In this document: positions 1 through 8,046 of the stretch, one piece after another
Numbering within the stretch: the first letter of the stretch is position 1
Layout: each line of letters starts with the position of its first letter
Assembly (NCBI GenBank): GCA_012838175.1
Contig: DUPU01000223.1
Location: forward strand, 1-46,400
DNA: 46,400 nucleotides
From: Clostridia bacterium
Lineage (GTDB): Bacteria; Bacillota; Dehalobacteriia; Dehalobacteriales; Dehalobacteriaceae
Direction of reading: 5' to 3'
The notes under the pieces: model-generated
The model's input: the letters and a program-made list of their open reading frames with translations, nothing else
What the model was told of the DNA's origin: nothing
The model's database searches: none
Program-made: the position numbers and the translations under genes

Positions 1-412
1 CTGTCAAACAGAATATCCCTAAAGCTGCCAAACCTTTTACAATACCAAATCCTCCCGGAACAGGTGGAGGTGGGAATTTTGCCACTGTTACATCAGCGGA
101 ATCTCCCGTTATGGGCAGAAGCAACCGGGTAAACTTGGCGGCACTTTCTCTTAAATCGGCATCCAGCAATACTATAATATCTCCCTTAAGAAACTTCGCC
201 CCCTGGTTCAACGCCCCTCCTTTACCCCTGTTTTTGTCCAGTCTTAATACCTTAGCACCGGCTAATTTGGCTTGTTCGGCTGTATTATCCCGGGAACCGT
301 CATCAACTACAATTATTTCTTCTAAGTCTTGATAAACGGATTTTATTGACTGAACTGTGGAATAAATTGAAGAACCGGCATTATAAGCAGGAATTAACAC
401 CGAAATTTTCAT
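1..412 (-). CDS. Glycosyltransferase family 2, N-terminal part (cut by window edge)
   Basis: The start codon is at 412-410 and the frame runs off the window after about 137 residues, so only the N-terminal catalytic part is visible. It opens with MKISVLIPAYNAG and continues with VVDDGSRDNT, the nucleotide-sugar binding signature of GT-A fold family 2 enzymes. A later VLLDADL is the DxD-like metal/nucleotide site. Such enzymes transfer a sugar from UDP- or GDP-sugars to an acceptor, often in envelope polysaccharide synthesis; the acceptor cannot be told here. It begins 8 bp after the steA stop, so it is probably co-transcribed. Family 2 glycosyltransferases often follow steA in related Firmicutes (family knowledge). 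The C-terminus and any membrane segments lie outside the window. Confidence 0.85.
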   Translation of the reverse strand, partial: MKISVLIPAYNAGSSIYSTVQSIKSVYQDLEEIIVVDDGSRDNTAEQAKLAGAKVLRLDKNRGKGGALNQGAKFLKGDIIVLLDADLRESAAKFTRLLLPITGDSADVTVAKFPPPPVPGGFGIVKGLAALGIFCLT

Positions 413-420
413 CTGGTCAC

Positions 421-1542
421 CTAAATTTTTAAAAAAATCCTCAATTTCATATATAAAAGCCTTAACAATTGAGAAGCGGTAGGTGAAATCAAGCTGATAA
501 TAATAAAAGGGATAAAAGCCGCAAAAACAAGTTGGGCAATATAGCGAAATTTCAGTTTTTGACGGTAAAGTTTGCTGACACCCTTAGCATCAACCAGAAT
601 CGAACCTACCTTTAATCGAACCAGAAATGTACTGGCCATGCCTTTCCTACCCTTTTCCAGAAAATCAATCACATTAGAGTGAGTTCCGACTGCAACAATT
701 AATTCCGTCCCTGACTGATAAGCAAGGAGCATGGCTACATCCTCACTGGTCCCCGGTGCCGGAAGGATTTTCGCCTTTAATCCTAAAGATTTAATCCTTT
801 CCATACCCGGTGCCCGACCGTCCGGATAAGCATGAACAATCAACTCAGCCCCGCATTTTAGGGTTTCATCTGAAATGGAATCCATATCTCCAATAATTAA
901 ATCCGGACAGTAACCAAAACTTATTAAAGCATCCGCTCCCCCGTCAACACCGATTAGTACAGGTTTTATTTCATTTATGTATGGCCGAATTACCTTTAGA
1001 TCTTCCAGATAGTTTTTTCCCCGCACTACTATCAAAGTATGGCGCCCTTGAAAATTTGTACGTAAAGGGGGAATCTCCAGTTTTTTTTCCACCAGATTCA
1101 ATTCTTTGGCGGCATATTCCAGTGTATTTTGGATAAATCTTTCTACCTGAAGTCCATAGTTTTCTTTTGCCTGACTTATTTTTTCTTCAATAACTTTTCT
1201 ATTAAGAATCTCTCCCTTTCCTAATAAGCATTTTCCGAAAAAAATATTCTTGCCTTTGATTTCAATTTCCATACCGTCTTTGATCAAATCAAAAAAATCT
1301 TGCCCTACTTGATCCACAACAGGTATCCCGGAATCTATTAACACCTCCGGGCCTTGATGAGGGTATTTACCGGAAATACTCGCCCTGGTATTAATTACCC
1401 CTTTTATCCGGGCTTCCACCAAAGCTTGGGCTGCCAATTCATCTATATCCTCATGGGAAATAACCGCAATTTCATTGGGCTGTAAAATTTTCACAAGTTC
1501 CTTTGTACGCGCTCCCTTTCTTGCGATTCCTTTTACTTCCAC
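421..1542 (-). CDS. steA: SteA-like cytokinetic ring protein (thiamin pyrophosphokinase-like fold)
   Basis: This 373-residue protein starts at a GTG behind GGTGAAAAA. The middle holds a thiamin-pyrophosphokinase-like catalytic fold: VLIGVDGGADAL, then PDLIIGDMDSISDE, then a conserved GTSEDVAMLLAY segment and VGTHSNVIDFLEKGRKGMAS. A hydrophobic stretch near residues 335-358 looks like a single membrane anchor close to the C-terminus. This arrangement matches SteA, first described in Corynebacterium as a cell-division partner of SteB, with widespread homologues next to spo0A/spoIVB in Firmicutes. True thiamin pyrophosphokinases are shorter (about 210 residues) and lack the N-terminal half and the anchor. 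A steB-like gene normally follows but is absent here; a glycosyltransferase follows instead. The family assignment is confident; a division role in this organism is inference. Confidence 0.85.
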   Translation of the reverse strand: MEVKGIARKGARTKELVKILQPNEIAVISHEDIDELAAQALVEARIKGVINTRASISGKYPHQGPEVLIDSGIPVVDQVGQDFFDLIKDGMEIEIKGKNIFFGKCLLGKGEILNRKVIEEKISQAKENYGLQVERFIQNTLEYAAKELNLVEKKLEIPPLRTNFQGRHTLIVVRGKNYLEDLKVIRPYINEIKPVLIGVDGGADALISFGYCPDLIIGDMDSISDETLKCGAELIVHAYPDGRAPGMERIKSLGLKAKILPAPGTSEDVAMLLAYQSGTELIVAVGTHSNVIDFLEKGRKGMASTFLVRLKVGSILVDAKGVSKLYRQKLKFRYIAQLVFAAFIPFIIISLISPTASQLLRLLYMKLRIFLKI

Positions 1543-1670
1543 TTTTTCACCAACTCACAATTTTGATTAGTATGTGTCATTTTCCCAAAATCCATACCAT
1601 CATAAATAATATCTCTTAAAGTGAACTAAACCCCTGTTTTTATCTCTGGTTTTTCCTTCTTAAAAGACAT

Positions 1671-1726
1671 AAAAATGCTCCTCTTTATAGCAAACAGTAT
1701 TAGCCGTCTACCATAAATGGGGAGCA
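1671..1726 (-). terminator. Possible terminator after spo0A
   Basis: On the minus strand TGCTCC near 1726-1721 can pair with GGAGCA at 1681-1676, followed at once by TTTTT. The enclosed loop is long (about 37 nt, perhaps folding further), so this is a weak candidate. It lies about 45 bp after the spo0A stop. Confidence 0.3.
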
Positions 1727-1769
1727 AATCAAATCTTTGGTTTCTTACTCTTTTAGCTTTTATATATAA

Positions 1770-2537
1770 TTAACCAACCTTTTGTGATATTCTCAGCTTG
1801 TCCGCGATCATGGCAATAAATTCCGAGTTGGTGGGCTTTCCTCTTTCTACATTAATGGTATAACCAAAAAATTTGTTCATCATATCTACATTTCCCCGGT
1901 CCCAAGCCAATTCAATGGCATGACGGATGGCCCTTTCCACCCTGCTGGCTGTTGTGTTATATTTTTGGGCAATCATGGGATACAATTCCTTGGTAATGGC
2001 ACCCAATAAGTTTACTTCATCAATAACCAGTAAAATTGCATCCCTCAAATATTGATAACCTTTGATATGAGCCGGGACACCCATTTGATGGATAATATTA
2101 GTTACTTCAACATCCAAGTTTCTTGTTTTAACCGGTGTATGTGTGGGAGTATTGACTTGTCCTTTTGCCAATTGGCGAATTCTGTTTCCCAAAACCTCAA
2201 GATCAAAGGGTTTTAAAACATAATAATCTGCACCCAATTCTACTGCCCGCTGTGTCATTGTTTCTTGTCCCAAAGCGGTTAAAATAATAACTTTAGGTTT
2301 GTGTGGAATTGTCATAGTCTGTAATTTTTCCAGGACGCCGATCCCATCCAAATGAGGCATAATAATATCCAATATTAAGATATCCGGCTCCAGATGCTCT
2401 ATCATTTCAAGAGCTTCTAAGCCATTGTACGCTACACCGCATAAATGAAAATCTTCTTGCTCCGCAAAGTAATCTTTAAAAATTTCGCAAAAATCTCGAT
2501 TATCATCAGCAATTAGTGTTTTTATTCTGTCTCCCAT
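1770..2537 (-). CDS. spo0A: Stage 0 sporulation response regulator Spo0A
   Basis: This is the master transcription factor for entry into sporulation, acting in the cytoplasm on 0A boxes. The 255-residue length is typical. The receiver domain (residues 1-125) shows the acidic pair DD at 11-12, the phospho-acceptor Asp57 in [12 protein letters not shown], and Lys in YVLKPFD. The C-terminal effector domain (about 150-255) has the family hallmark [17 protein letters not shown], the DNA-recognition helix, and ends in [17 protein letters not shown]. The start has a GGGG Shine-Dalgarno (SD) 6-7 bases upstream. It lies directly downstream of spoIVB, the classical order. A 0A box and a sigma-H-like promoter lie in the 116-bp gap upstream, suggesting autoregulation as in Bacillus. 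Identification is essentially certain. Confidence 0.98.
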   Translation of the reverse strand: MGDRIKTLIADDNRDFCEIFKDYFAEQEDFHLCGVAYNGLEALEMIEHLEPDILILDIIMPHLDGIGVLEKLQTMTIPHKPKVIILTALGQETMTQRAVELGADYYVLKPFDLEVLGNRIRQLAKGQVNTPTHTPVKTRNLDVEVTNIIHQMGVPAHIKGYQYLRDAILLVIDEVNLLGAITKELYPMIAQKYNTTASRVERAIRHAIELAWDRGNVDMMNKFFGYTINVERGKPTNSEFIAMIADKLRISQKVG

Positions 2538-2583
2538 TTTTTAACCCCGCCTTCAATACAGTTTTGTTTAATTTTTCCATAAA

Positions 2584-2613
2584 CTGTTCGACAACATAAA
2601 GTAAGATTCCTTC
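2584..2613 (-). promoter_or_regulatory. Candidate sigma-H promoter of spo0A
   Basis: Read on the minus strand: GAAGGAATC, 12 bases, GTCGAACAG. The sigma-H consensus is RnAGGAwww, 11-12 bases, RnnGAATww; the -35 fits with one deviation and the -10 carries GAAC in place of GAAT. B. subtilis spo0A also has a sigma-H promoter here (Ps), which supports the reading. The same -35 pattern recurs in front of the TldE-like gene at 33319. Confidence 0.55.
2587..2593 (-). promoter_or_regulatory. 0A box (Spo0A binding site)
   Basis: The minus strand reads TGTCGAA, an exact match to the Spo0A binding consensus, 50 bp before the spo0A start. It overlaps the proposed -10 element, so bound Spo0A~P would be placed to modulate its own promoter. 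Confidence 0.65.
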
Positions 2614-2653
2614 TTCTTTTATTTAAAAACATTTATTTTTATTTAGACATATT

Positions 2654-4003
2654 CTAAATAAATACCGGAGATTTCGCCATAATCTCCGGTAAAGAAGAAG
2701 CTTCTTTATCCACAATGCCTGCTTCTAACAGCATCCATTCTGCTAAACAACCGTATCCTTTCGTGGGATCATTAACAAAAACATGGGTTACCGCACCTAC
2801 CAACTTATTATTCTGAATTATTGGACTGCCGCTCATTCCCTGGATGATCCCGCCCGTTGTTTGTAATAATTTAGGATCGGTAATTTGAATCACCAAACCT
2901 TTACCGGTAGGTTGATGTTGGGGCAGGACGCGTAAAATTTCAATATCGAATTTTTCCAATTTATCACCGGAAATTACAGTAATTATTTCCGCCGGACCTT
3001 CCTGAATTTGATTAGAAAAGGCAATAGGCACGCCGTTTTTAAAATAAGGATTATTCAATGGTTTATTTAATCTGCCGAAAATCCCGAAATGTGAGTTTAT
3101 TTCAATACTGCCTCGTAACTCATCACCGTTAAAAATGCCTATTTTTTCTCCAGGTTCTCCTTTTTTCCCCGGTTTAATGCCTTGAACATCTGCTTTCACG
3201 ATTCTTCCTTTTTCTTTAGTGTCAACTGTTTCCAGGTCAACAATCATGTGGCCTAAAGCACCGTATTGTCCACCTATAGGCTCATAAAAGGTAATAGTTC
3301 CTACTCCGGCGGCATTATCTCTGATATAAAGGCCAATACGGTAAGTTTTTGTGTCCACACAATATTTCGGTATCACGGTAAAAAGCTTTTTTTCTCCTTT
3401 ATGCTTGGCCAAGATTTCTAAAGGTCCTTTAGATCCCAGTTGATGGATTAATTCCGCTGCATGTTTTTCATTTTTTATCTTGGTGTTGTTGATTTCCAGG
3501 ATATGATCACCAAGTTCCAAACCAGCCTCTTTTGCTGGATAACAGATTTGCCCTTCCTCTTGATAAACAGGAGAATGTCCTACTGTCAGCACCCCGTCTG
3601 TTTGCAGCATCACACCTACAGAATGACCTCCGGGCACTACTCTGACCTCCGGCAGGACATCAACCATCATATTTTTCAATGGAATAATTCCGAATAATTT
3701 TAATCTAAGATTCAATTGACCCGGTTCCGTGACTACCGGAGCTTCACCGTTATATTTGTATATTTTCTGTGTTACCGGGCAACCATTTATTTCGAAAACA
3801 TTATTCCTGTTACTTTCCACGTAAACACTTATATTATTAATAAATTCAGGTATTTTTACTTTAGGAAGATTAAGAGAATCCCCCACCACAAGTTTTTGCT
3901 CACTGGGAAGGAGAAAATATGAGTAAAAAGCCGTAGTAAAAGAAGCACTAAATATGATAACAAGGATAAGTATTTTTTGGATAAATTTGTGTTTGGGGGG
4001 CAT
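2654..4003 (-). CDS. spoIVB: SpoIVB serine peptidase (S55 family)
   Basis: SpoIVB is made in the forespore, crosses into the intermembrane space and cleaves SpoIVFA to trigger pro-sigma-K processing. I choose ATG at 4003 (449 residues): TAAGGAG lies 8 bases upstream, while the in-frame GTG at 4012 is inside that SD. An N-terminal membrane anchor (FIQKILILVIIFSASFTTAF) is followed by a PDZ domain around residues 115-215 (AGLELGDHILEINNTKI). The S55 domain carries the catalytic His in YGALGHMIVD and the nucleophile Ser in IIQGMSGSPII, with GAVTHVFVNDPTKGYG after it. Length and motifs are complete. It sits between recN and spo0A as in B. subtilis, but a terminator separates it from recN. Confidence 0.96.
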   Translation of the reverse strand: MPPKHKFIQKILILVIIFSASFTTAFYSYFLLPSEQKLVVGDSLNLPKVKIPEFINNISVYVESNRNNVFEINGCPVTQKIYKYNGEAPVVTEPGQLNLRLKLFGIIPLKNMMVDVLPEVRVVPGGHSVGVMLQTDGVLTVGHSPVYQEEGQICYPAKEAGLELGDHILEINNTKIKNEKHAAELIHQLGSKGPLEILAKHKGEKKLFTVIPKYCVDTKTYRIGLYIRDNAAGVGTITFYEPIGGQYGALGHMIVDLETVDTKEKGRIVKADVQGIKPGKKGEPGEKIGIFNGDELRGSIEINSHFGIFGRLNKPLNNPYFKNGVPIAFSNQIQEGPAEIITVISGDKLEKFDIEILRVLPQHQPTGKGLVIQITDPKLLQTTGGIIQGMSGSPIIQNNKLVGAVTHVFVNDPTKGYGCLAEWMLLEAGIVDKEASSLPEIMAKSPVFI

Positions 4004-4042
4004 GTTAATCACTCCTTAATTTTATTGTTATAGACTAAAATT

Positions 4043-4071
4043 AAGTTAACCTTTTCAAAATTCTTTTATGC
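4043..4071 (-). promoter_or_regulatory. Candidate sigma-F/G promoter for spoIVB
   Basis: On the minus strand GCATA, a 15-base spacer, then GGTTAACTT resembles the sigma-F pattern GywTA-N15-GGnrAnAnT, with two mismatches in the -10. In B. subtilis spoIVB is forespore-expressed (sigma-F then sigma-G), so this is where such a site is expected. The match is imperfect. Confidence 0.4.
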
Positions 4072-4168
4072 CCATTAAAAAGCTATCCTCAGTGGATTTG
4101 CTTACCAAACACTCAAAAGCCTTGCCCATTGCCATCTTTAGCGGGCTAAACAATTTTTCGCAGTAAAT

Positions 4169-4192
4169 AAAAAAAGCGCCGAAGTTGGCACT
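4169..4192 (-). terminator. Rho-independent terminator after recN
   Basis: Minus strand: AGTGCC, loop AACTTC, GGCGCT (6 bp with one G-T pair), followed by seven T. It begins right after the recN stop and ends the OLE-oapA-dxs-...-recN transcription unit. Confidence 0.8.
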
Positions 4193-4194
4193 TG

Positions 4195-5886
4195 TTAAAT
4201 CCCTTTCTCAGCTATGCTATTGTTTCCAATTCTCAGTAGTTCTCTTGCCTGAGATAAGGTTATTTCTGAAATATTATCTCCGGCCAGCATCCTGCCTAAT
4301 TCAAAAACCACCTGCTCGCCCAGTAAGGTTTCAATTCTTGTTACCGTTCGATCATCTTTTCTTTCTTTTAAAATTTTAAGATGATGATCGGCAAAGCCGG
4401 CAATCACCGGAGAATGGGTAACACAAATAACCTGGCAGTTTTCCGAAATGGTTTTTAATTTTTTCCCTACATCATATAGGGCTTTTCCCCCTAACCCGCT
4501 GTCAATTTCATCAAAAATCAGCGTCGGTATCCCGTCCAGTTGGCTTAAAATGACTTTCATACCCAGCATAATACGGGATAATTCACCTCCGGAGGCAATT
4601 TTGGCCACCGGCTTCATTTCTTCCCCAAAATTGGGGCTTACTAAAAAAGTTACCTGGTCTTTTCCATTAATGCTAAAGGACGACTCAGTTACACAAACCT
4701 GAAAATCCGCAGAATTCATATGCAGTTGATGGAGTTCCTTTGTAACGGCTTTAGACAACTCCATACCTGCTTTTTTTCTTAAATCCGAAAGACGGGAACT
4801 GAGCAACCGATAATTTTCTTCCGCTTTTTCTAGAAGTACGGCCAGTTCCTTAAAATTTGTCTCCTGCTCCTCCATTTCCTTTAATTCTTCCTGAGCTTGG
4901 TTTAAAGATTCCCAGATTTTCTCAATGGTTCCGCCGTACTTTTTTTTCAGTTTATTAATTAAAATAATTCTTTGTTCAATTTCCTCCAACCTATAAGGGT
5001 CACTAATAATACCGTCTCTATAATCACCTAATTCTCTTACCGTATCTTCCAATAAAAAATTTATTTCATTTACTTTTTGATAAATACCTTCCGCCTTTTC
5101 ATCTAAAACAGAAATTTCTTTAAGCAATTGCACCGTTTCCTGAATAGTATCCCAAGCTCCGGGCTCTCTTCCCCCGTATAATTTATTATAGGCCATGTTG
5201 GCATGGGAGGTAATCTTTTCGGCATTTTGTAAAATCTTTCTTTCCTTTTCCAATAACGAATCTTCATCTTTTTTCAAATCGGCTTCTTCAATTTCTCGAA
5301 TTTGAAACTTTAAATAATCTTCTCTTTTTGCGGCATTTTCCGTTTTTTGCCTCAATTCTGCCGTTTTACTTTTCACCTTATTTATTTCCAAAAACGCTGC
5401 TTTTACTTCCTCTTTTAATTTGAGAATTTCCGGACCTCCGAAACTATCCAATAACAAGAGTTGAGTTCCTTCTTCCAAAAGATTGACATGTTCATGTTGT
5501 CCATGAATATTAATAAGCTTCCTGCCGACTTCTTTTAAAAAGGAAAGGGGTACCATGCGAAAATTCACCCGGCAAGTGCTTTTTCCGTTCCGGGAAATTT
5601 CTCTGCTTAATACTAATGAATCATCCCAGGTAAACCCGGCTTCAGATAAAGTCTCTCTTAGCTCCGGGGACAAATCACCATCAAACGTCCCCTGGACAAT
5701 CAGTTTATCCGCCCCGGTGCGAATAAAATCCTGGGAGCCTCTGCCCCCGATTAGGAGGCCAACTGCATCAATTATTAATGATTTTCCGGCTCCTGTTTCT
5801 CCCGTTAAAACATTAAACCCACAATTAAAATTAATAATTGACTTTTCGATTAAGCCGAAATTCTCCACATATAATTCTGATAACAT
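4195..5886 (-). CDS. recN: DNA repair protein RecN (SMC-like ATPase)
   Basis: RecN binds DNA ends in early double-strand break repair. The 563-residue protein has the SMC-like layout: N-terminal Walker A GETGAGKS at residues 30-37, a long central coiled coil with many Lys/Glu heptads (about 155-375), and the C-terminal ATPase half with signature IASGGELSRIMLG and Walker B PTLIFDEIDSGLGG. The start has GGAGGAGTAAA upstream. It is the last gene of its operon, 24 bp after argR, and is followed by a terminator. The argR-recN pairing is conserved across Firmicutes. Nothing unusual is visible. Confidence 0.97.
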   Translation of the reverse strand: MLSELYVENFGLIEKSIINFNCGFNVLTGETGAGKSLIIDAVGLLIGGRGSQDFIRTGADKLIVQGTFDGDLSPELRETLSEAGFTWDDSLVLSREISRNGKSTCRVNFRMVPLSFLKEVGRKLINIHGQHEHVNLLEEGTQLLLLDSFGGPEILKLKEEVKAAFLEINKVKSKTAELRQKTENAAKREDYLKFQIREIEEADLKKDEDSLLEKERKILQNAEKITSHANMAYNKLYGGREPGAWDTIQETVQLLKEISVLDEKAEGIYQKVNEINFLLEDTVRELGDYRDGIISDPYRLEEIEQRIILINKLKKKYGGTIEKIWESLNQAQEELKEMEEQETNFKELAVLLEKAEENYRLLSSRLSDLRKKAGMELSKAVTKELHQLHMNSADFQVCVTESSFSINGKDQVTFLVSPNFGEEMKPVAKIASGGELSRIMLGMKVILSQLDGIPTLIFDEIDSGLGGKALYDVGKKLKTISENCQVICVTHSPVIAGFADHHLKILKERKDDRTVTRIETLLGEQVVFELGRMLAGDNISEITLSQARELLRIGNNSIAEKGI

Positions 5887-5910
5887 TTTACTCCTCCGGA
5901 AAAATCCTCT

Positions 5911-6363
5911 TTACCCCATAAGTTTTTCGAACCTTTCCATAACAGCTTCTATCATATCTTTAGGTTTAACTACACAAAAAATGGTATCATCACCGGCTAC
6001 TGTTCCAATAATTTCCTTCCAATCCAAATGATCAATACAAGATGCAATAGCTTGGGCCGCCCCGGGTAAAGTGCGAATAATAATTAAATTCTCGCTGAAG
6101 TCCATTCCTGTGACGTTATCTCGAAATAATCTTTTAGTCCGTTCATGCAAATTTACTAAGGGAACCTCCCCCGGTTTACTGTATTTCCCGCTGTTAAACC
6201 CGGTCGGTATTTTAATTAGGCCTAGTTCTTTAATATCACGGGACACGGTTGCTTGTGTCACATTAAAACCTTGCTCTCGAAGAATTTCTGTTAAGGCAGC
6301 CTGGGTTTCAACATTATAATTCTCGATTATCTCTTGAATTTTTCTTTGGCGGGCAGATTTCAT
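5911..6363 (-). CDS. argR: Arginine repressor ArgR
   Basis: ArgR/AhrC is a hexameric repressor/activator that binds ARG boxes when arginine is present. The 150 residues give an N-terminal winged helix (1-70) with the recognition segment NVTQATVSRDIKELGL, and a C-terminal oligomerisation and arginine-binding domain containing PGAAQAIASCID and GTVAGDDTIFCVV, where the Asp pair contacts arginine. The start is fixed by GGGAGG 7 bases upstream. Its first 50 nt overlap the 3' end of the upstream mnmM gene in another frame, suggesting translational coupling. No arginine genes lie in the window, so targets are elsewhere. Confidence 0.96.
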   Translation of the reverse strand: MKSARQRKIQEIIENYNVETQAALTEILREQGFNVTQATVSRDIKELGLIKIPTGFNSGKYSKPGEVPLVNLHERTKRLFRDNVTGMDFSENLIIIRTLPGAAQAIASCIDHLDWKEIIGTVAGDDTIFCVVKPKDMIEAVMERFEKLMG

Positions 6364-6952
6364 TTTTTAACCTCCCAGATTTTTTCTGTACCCCAATTAA
6401 ATATGGTGCTTTGTTTTTATTGGGAAAAGTTATCTTCATAAGATCATATTCGGCAGGTGACAGTTGTCCCATCCATTCTTCCACTGCTTCTTTTTCCTCC
6501 CCGCCTCCGGGATGCCCCCAGTACACCACAATTGCCAGCACCCCACCGGGAACTAAAAGATGGATGCTTTTGTTTAAAGCCTGTACTGTTGTATCAGGGT
6601 AAGTAATGATGTTCCGGTCCCCACCGGGAAGATAACCTAAATTAAAAAGAACAGCATGTACTTTTTGCGGCACATACTTATCCATTTTTTCATGCCCGTT
6701 ATGGATAAGCTGAACACGTTCCTCCAGTCCATGGGCGGCTAGAAGAGCTTTAGTCGTTTCCAAAGCTTTTTCCTGTATATCAAAGGCATATACCTTACCT
6801 GACGGACCAACCAAATTTGCCAAAAAAAGAGTATCATGGCCATTGCCTGCTGTGGCATCAATAACCATAGATCCTTCCTGTACTGCCCGAGACAGAAACC
6901 AGTGAGATAAATCCACTACCGACTGGATAATTTTAACCCCGATTACTACCAC
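6314..6952 (-). CDS. mnmM: MnmM/YtqB-type tRNA mnm5s2U34 methyltransferase
   Basis: This is a class I SAM-dependent methyltransferase of the YtqB family, renamed MnmM because it completes the mnm5s2U34 modification of tRNA wobble uridine in Gram-positives. Visible motifs are SAM motif I VIDATAGNGHDTLFLA, acidic motif II YAFDIQ, and the family-specific NLGYLPGGD, then VPGGVLAIVVYWGHPGG. I prefer the GTG at 6952 (212 residues; GGGA five to six bases upstream). A TTG at 6988 would lengthen it but lies further inside nadK with no ribosome site. It overlaps nadK by 20 nt and argR by 50 nt, a compressed operon. The C-terminal tail (about 20 residues) is Lys/Asn-rich and probably dispensable. Confidence 0.88.
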   Translation of the reverse strand: MVVIGVKIIQSVVDLSHWFLSRAVQEGSMVIDATAGNGHDTLFLANLVGPSGKVYAFDIQEKALETTKALLAAHGLEERVQLIHNGHEKMDKYVPQKVHAVLFNLGYLPGGDRNIITYPDTTVQALNKSIHLLVPGGVLAIVVYWGHPGGGEEKEAVEEWMGQLSPAEYDLMKITFPNKNKAPYLIGVQKKSGRLKNEICPPKKNSRDNREL

Positions 6953-7799
6953 CGCTTTCCCGCAGTTTATTACGTAAAATATCAGCAAAGGTCTTCTTGT
7001 TTAAACGTACAAGTCTGGTATGTAAAGGTGATTTTTTGATAATCACTTCATCTTGTTTACGCAGCTTATAACCATGCTGGCCGTCAATTGTAATCATTAT
7101 TTCTTCCGATTCAGATTTTAAAACAATCCTGATATTATTATCCGGCCCGATTACCATAGGACGAGAATAAAGAGTATGGGGGCAAATAGGAGTTATCAGC
7201 ATTAACTCCAATTCCGGGAAAACTATAGGGCCTCCCGCAGACAATGAATATGCCGTTGAACCTGTAGGTGTGGACACAATAATGCCATCAGCCGAAAATG
7301 TATCGATATATTGTTCATTAACAAAGGTATCAAATAGAATCATACGGGAAAAGGGACCTTTTGCTACAACAATGTCATTGAGGGCAAGAAAACTATCAAT
7401 AATACATCTCTCTCTCTTTAATTCACAGTGAAGCATCATTCGTTCTTCTAAACTGTATTTCCCGGATACTAATCTTTCTAAAGAATAGAAAAGGTTTTCT
7501 AAGTCCACTTCAGTTAAAAATCCCAAATAACCCATATTTACCCCTAATATAGGGATTTGATGAGGGGCAGCCGACCTGGCGGTGTTTAACAATGTACCGT
7601 CACCGCCTAAGACCAAAATTAAGTCCAAATTTTCGAAATTTTTAATAGACTTATCTGAAGAAACACAATTTATGTTAGAAAAATAATCCTTATATTCATA
7701 AACCTTAATCCTATGTTGATGAAACCACTGAGATATCTTTTCCGCCACCTCTAAAACGTTCTTCTTTTTAAGATTTATCACCAGACCTACTGCTTTCAT
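6933..7799 (-). CDS. nadK: NAD kinase
   Basis: This enzyme phosphorylates NAD to NADP with ATP or polyphosphate in the cytoplasm. The 288-residue length is typical. The catalytic motif LVLGGDGTLLNTAR is present, followed by LGVNMGYLGFLTE, a LND in place of the more common NE motif, and the glycine-rich TPTGSTAYSLSAGGPI. The C-terminal ITIDGQ strand is also characteristic. The gene lies between tlyA and argR, a common clostridial insertion into the ancestral tlyA-argR-recN order. A 247-bp AT-rich gap (7800-8046) without an ORF separates it from tlyA. It holds only a weak promoter-like match (TTGCAT, 17 bases, TAAAAT). Confidence 0.96.
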   Translation of the reverse strand: MKAVGLVINLKKKNVLEVAEKISQWFHQHRIKVYEYKDYFSNINCVSSDKSIKNFENLDLILVLGGDGTLLNTARSAAPHQIPILGVNMGYLGFLTEVDLENLFYSLERLVSGKYSLEERMMLHCELKRERCIIDSFLALNDIVVAKGPFSRMILFDTFVNEQYIDTFSADGIIVSTPTGSTAYSLSAGGPIVFPELELMLITPICPHTLYSRPMVIGPDNNIRIVLKSESEEIMITIDGQHGYKLRKQDEVIIKKSPLHTRLVRLNKKTFADILRNKLRESGGSNRG

Positions 7800-8046
7800 T
7801 TAATTCGCTCCAGTCTACTGCTTCTGCAAAAATTTTAACCAATTATTTTTATTTATGCAACCAATTATCCAATTAAATACATTTCAAAAAAAAACCTAAA
7901 CTTTTAAATACTAGTTAATACTAGGAAATAGTTACCTCATAGTTTCTAACAATAAAAAAACAAAACTTACCCCAAATATCCGGATCTGGACTTCAGAATT
8001 CTTAGCAAAAGGCCAAAAAATCCGCAGAGGCTTTTTACATATAAAG

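Noticed and set aside
1626-1670. 14-codon minus-strand ORF with a good SD (GAGGAG) after spo0A
   Set aside because: Too short to support, and the SD-like sequence is explained as the 3' arm of a terminator-like hairpin.
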